Assembly (NCBI GenBank): GCA_003586115.2
Contig: QVOM02000034.1
Coordinates: 137,244,941 to 137,308,940, forward strand
Direction of reading: 5' to 3'
Length of the DNA stretch: 64,000 nucleotides
From: Salvator merianae
Lineage: Eukaryota; Chordata; Lepidosauria; Squamata; Teiidae
The notes beneath the pieces were generated by a model that searched no databases, was not told where the DNA came from, and was given only the letters and a program-made list of their open reading frames with translations. The stretch's first letter is position 1, and every line of letters begins with the position of its first letter. Below are positions 60,236-64,000 of the stretch, piece by piece. The position numbers and the translations under genes are program-made.

Positions 60236-63200
60236 ACCATCTACCTTTAAATTTTGGAAAAGTGGAGTGCTCAGCTGTAGATATAAAATGTAATAGCTAC
60301 TGGTAAGAAGAGGGAATTTCTTAGGCTTTCTTGGAACTTGAAACTATAGATTCACCAGACAAAAATGAATGCTAGACATAATTACCAGTCTTCCCCCGCA
60401 ATAGTAACTAGCTGTCCAACTGCAGCATGTTTCCAGGTCAGGTCAAAAGATAATTGACCTTCACCTGCATACGTAATTACAAACTTATCCTTAGTTATGC
60501 TTTGGACATGCCCTATGTCAGTATCTAATAAAATAAGACAGTTTTATTCTCATCAGCCCTAAACCAATACACGGAACACATTTTCTTCAAATATTTCTCC
60601 TATACCAATGTATACAGAAGCATATAAATACTGTTTATGCCTGGTGTGCTTCTTAAAAAGTTATCAACCAGATAGCCAATTATTTTATCATAATTTGGTG
60701 TCGGCTTCTATTTGCTTTAGGGTCTTGATTTAAAATCTGCACTTTCAGTTTCCCATATTCAAAGGAGATACTAGGCAATGGAAAAGAATACATACCAAGT
60801 ATATCAAACAGAATATTTTCCCATTCTCCTTAGTTCATAGTTAAAAACAGAGTCTAACTAGAATAAACCAATTGAAAATGCAGCCTCAGATTTACTAAGT
60901 TTTTTGTGTGTGTTTGTCGTACTTTCAATCTCCAGCTAATGACAGATCAGCAAGATTTGTGACATATTGCAAAATTAACTTCTGCTTCAAAACTAGCACA
61001 GCACAATTTTCTGTTATTAGATGGGAAAATGAACAATGCCCATACTATTACACAAATTTGTCTTGAAGAGAATGAGATTATACCTGGGAGGACCTTTCTG
61101 CATTCCAGAAATTCAGGCAAACAATATATGAATTTGAAGAGGGAGATTCCTAGTCAGCAGTGGGTGTACTTCTGCAAGCTTTCATGACTGCCTCTCTACA
61201 TTCTGGAGCTGTTAATCTTACATAACTGGAGTTGGACTGAGATGATAGTGGTAACTAGTCAACACACTTATGTTCACTAGTCCTTAAGATATATCTGTGG
61301 AACCCTTAAATTTAGTGGGATGAAATGATGCTCAGTTTCTAGCATTTGGACACTGTTAGTTTGTGTAGCCCTTTCAGGAAGAGCTGAATTAGATTTTATT
61401 AGCAAATTGGGCCTATAACCCAGTAGTTACATTTTATTAGTTTATCACACATCAGCATTAGCAAACTGTAAAGCTGACTTCAGTGAACAAAAAAAGTCTC
61501 TGGAGAGACCTTGAAAAACTGATTTCTAGAAGCGTGGGGTTTGGAAGATGTTAATTATCTAAAAGACTACCTTGTAACAGCCAAACTGTGTCACTCTGAC
61601 TGCTTCCAGTTCACAGGTTTTAAAACTGGTGTACCAAAAATAGTACTTTCATGTGCATAAGACAGAGATTTGCAAAGTAGGGAGAACTCCATTTTGGAGA
61701 ATACAAAATATGTAAAATAATAGGGAAATATCCGAAGGAGGGAGGAATTCCAAAATTTGTGTTCAGTACCTACAGAATGGTGCTTGCTATACAGATAAAT
61801 GAAGGAAAATTAGTTAAATATCCTGGAAGAAGTTATGCCTAATGTGTTGCAACACTGATAACCACTCCTCTTCCCCACAAACAATAGGAGATCTTCGTTA
61901 TAAAAATCAGTTTCTTAGTGCTGAAGAGTTCAACTACTGAGAATATTTGGCTTATATAAATGATTTTAAAATATTCTGCCCGTTTAAAATTTCTGTTCAG
62001 TGTACTAGCAGAGAAGAATTGTAAATACAAGCTGTAATCATATTTCCATCTCAAAAGTAGTTTTCTTACAAGGGAGGTTTGTAACTCTGCTTCTTCAAAA
62101 CCTGCCTGTACTTTAAGTACAGTAAAGTAACACAATTAAAATTGATCATTGGTAAATTACACTACAGTTCAAACATCTGTGTTGACCCAGCTAACACTTG
62201 CAATTTATCCTTTCATATTCTGTATGCTGAAGTTGGATGTAAATGTACTGACTAGTTTCTAGAGAAGAGTTAAAGATTCCATAAGCTTTTCTGCAGCTGA
62301 TGAGACTAAATCTGCATACTATATTTTTTGCCCTATAAAACTCTCATTTTTTCCCCAGAATAGTTTCTCTTAAAATCATCCTGTGTGTTTTTCCTAAATA
62401 TTCTTTTGACAAATTTTAGGTGCATCTTACATGTGATGTGTCTTTTATGGTGCAAAATATGGTATAAATGTAGCTTGTTTTAATGTCTCAGTTTTCTCTT
62501 GTTTGTAACTAATCCTTAGTCTTCAATAAAACCAAGCTAATTACTATTAATAATTTCCCAATTATATTATTAAGTCTGTTAATAAAAATGCTTGTTAGCA
62601 TTTTTATAATAGATAGAATTCAGTTGAACCTAATGGGTAGCATATTAATTCTTTAATTTTTTGCAACTTTTTGATTTGTGCATGTTTCCCTGTTAGCTTG
62701 CTTTCCTATCCTTAGTTTTACAGTTATTCAGCTGAAGTGAGTAAAACCTCTTCATCTTGGGCCAGAGTGACTTGTAGTTTTCCAAGTGCTCGTGAAGTTT
62801 ATGCCAGGGTATGTGCAGGGATGTGTGTGGGTGGGTGTGTTTCTGTGATTCACCAAAGCTTAGAATTTCATTTTGGAATTTTTTTCATAGTCCTCAGTGA
62901 GACCTCCTTTATCGTCCTCTTCCACAGTTTTTCCCAAAGCATAAGGAACAAATACAGCATCCATGAAATTATGAAGAATTTTCTTTTATTGACAGTGTGA
63001 ATTACAATTTTGAGTGTTTTTTGTGATGGGTAGGTATTTACTTCCAAGAAATAGGGCCTTTAGGAAAGGACACAAAGAGGAGATTCATCTACTCAGTCAC
63101 GTTTGTTCATTTAAACAGCAGAGTTGTGGCATTACTTACATGGATGCTGTTTAACCACAACATTTGATTTTTTTTAATTCCTTTTTTCTCTTTGCAAAAA

Positions 63201-64000
63201 GATGATGCTACTCTGTGAATTGAACTTGATCATGGTTTGCTTACACTATGACTCCAAAGTCTGTGTAATGAATAACAAAGTGAGGAGTTTAATAGTGAGG
63301 AGACTTTTATTCTTTTTGGTCACTGAAATTGATAGCACATGAAGTTAACTCTGACTTATAATGGCATGGTGCTTTGCAGCCTGGAGCAATTCATTTCCAA
63401 ATCCTTCCACTTTTTTTTTAAACTTCTCCTACATCCACTAGCTTTAATTTCAGACTTTGGTCATAGTTGTCCTACACTTTCCAAGAACTGGGAAATCGGA
63501 GAGTGCTCTCTGTAGACTATTCAGCTAGGTGTCTATCTCTCTATACTCCAATATAATTTATATGATGGTGTCTCTTCAGTTTGGGTCATTTAGGTATTAT
63601 TTATGTCTAATATAGAGTCTTTATTGTTGTTGTAGCCATAGCCATAACAAGTAATAAATCAAACTTTACATTAGTATAAAACTTTACTCTAATATAAAAG
63701 TTAAAAGATAAAACTGAATTAAAATTTAGATATTATTTATTTCTAATATAAATCATGATTGTGGAAGGTGAGGGAAAGAATATTGGGGCATATTATATAG
63801 TAGCGGCAGCAAAACATTTGTATATGCATGTATACACACACATGTATATGAATGTATACACACACAACCATACCAGTAGTAGAAAAACACTGTTGGGAAA
63901 GTGAAATCTGACAAAATTTAACAAAGTACATATTGATTATTCCAGTTGGGCTAACATAATTCCTGTTTGAATTAAGTGAGGGTTAATCTAACAATGAACT
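60236..64000 (+). other. Intron or intergenic sequence, nothing recognised
   Basis: AT-rich DNA with no repeat family, coding homology or RNA gene that I can recognise. A (TA/CA)-type patch with TATACACACACATGTATATG and a near copy lies at 63829-63866. I searched it for the last KIFAP3 exon (expected to begin by completing a Ser codon and to be rich in Gly, Pro and Tyr) without success. Confidence 0.45.
63823..63866 (+). repeat. TATACACACACATG-type microsatellite
   Basis: Two imperfect ~22-base units, each containing TGTATACACACACA followed by a TATG/ACCAT-type end, plus flanking TATATGCATG. Confidence 0.7.

Overview
This is a stretch of vertebrate, most likely squamate (lizard-type), nuclear DNA that lies entirely inside one protein-coding gene on the + strand. 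Nine exons join in frame into the central and C-terminal part of KIFAP3 (kinesin-associated protein 3, KAP3), the armadillo-repeat non-motor subunit of heterotrimeric kinesin-2. They lie at 2918-3018, 15888-15996, 17528-17640, 21505-21670, 23989-24114, 31205-31303, 33563-33648, 36302-36491 and 44152-44251. All have AG/GT borders and compatible phases (1090 coding bp). Both gene ends lie outside what I can recognise: the 5' exons are upstream of base 1, and the last exon after 44251 was not found, so 44252-64000 reads as intron. The repeat repertoire supports a squamate: 5S-rRNA-headed SINEs, CR1 with an 8-bp TTATGTTC tail, L2, L1, DIRS and Ty3/Gypsy elements together.

Layout. 1-9.8 kb: exon 1 of the window plus largely featureless intron. 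10.1-14.9 kb: a decayed DIRS-type tyrosine-recombinase retrotransposon (DIRS-A: gag, RT and RNase H remnants). 15.9-24.1 kb: four exons with L1, L2 and hairpin/MITE-like fragments between them. 24.4-31.06 kb: a second DIRS-type element (DIRS-B: gag on the left, tyrosine recombinase and inverted end repeats on the right) split by a 3.1-kb antisense CR1 LINE. 31.2-36.5 kb: three exons with an L1 3' end, a CR1 scrap and a 5S-SINE. 37.4-39.8 kb: an antisense L2. 44.15 kb: the last recognised exon. 49.6-57.5 kb: a Ty3/Gypsy LTR element with both LTRs, disrupted by an antisense CR1 3' end and by a 3.2-kb L2 LINE that itself carries an exact 270-bp-period tandem duplication. 57.5-60.2 kb: two CR1 fragments, one with a 178-bp inverted-repeat MITE inside its ORF1. 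60.2-64 kb: nothing recognisable.

No undescribed multigene system is visible. The most distinctive observations are a 24-bp in-frame microinversion that erases the catalytic motif A of the otherwise 660-codon-open CR1 reverse transcriptase, the inverted end repeats of DIRS-B, the exact duplication in the nested L2, and the MITE. Family names for mobile elements rest on motifs recognised by eye; no database search was possible.
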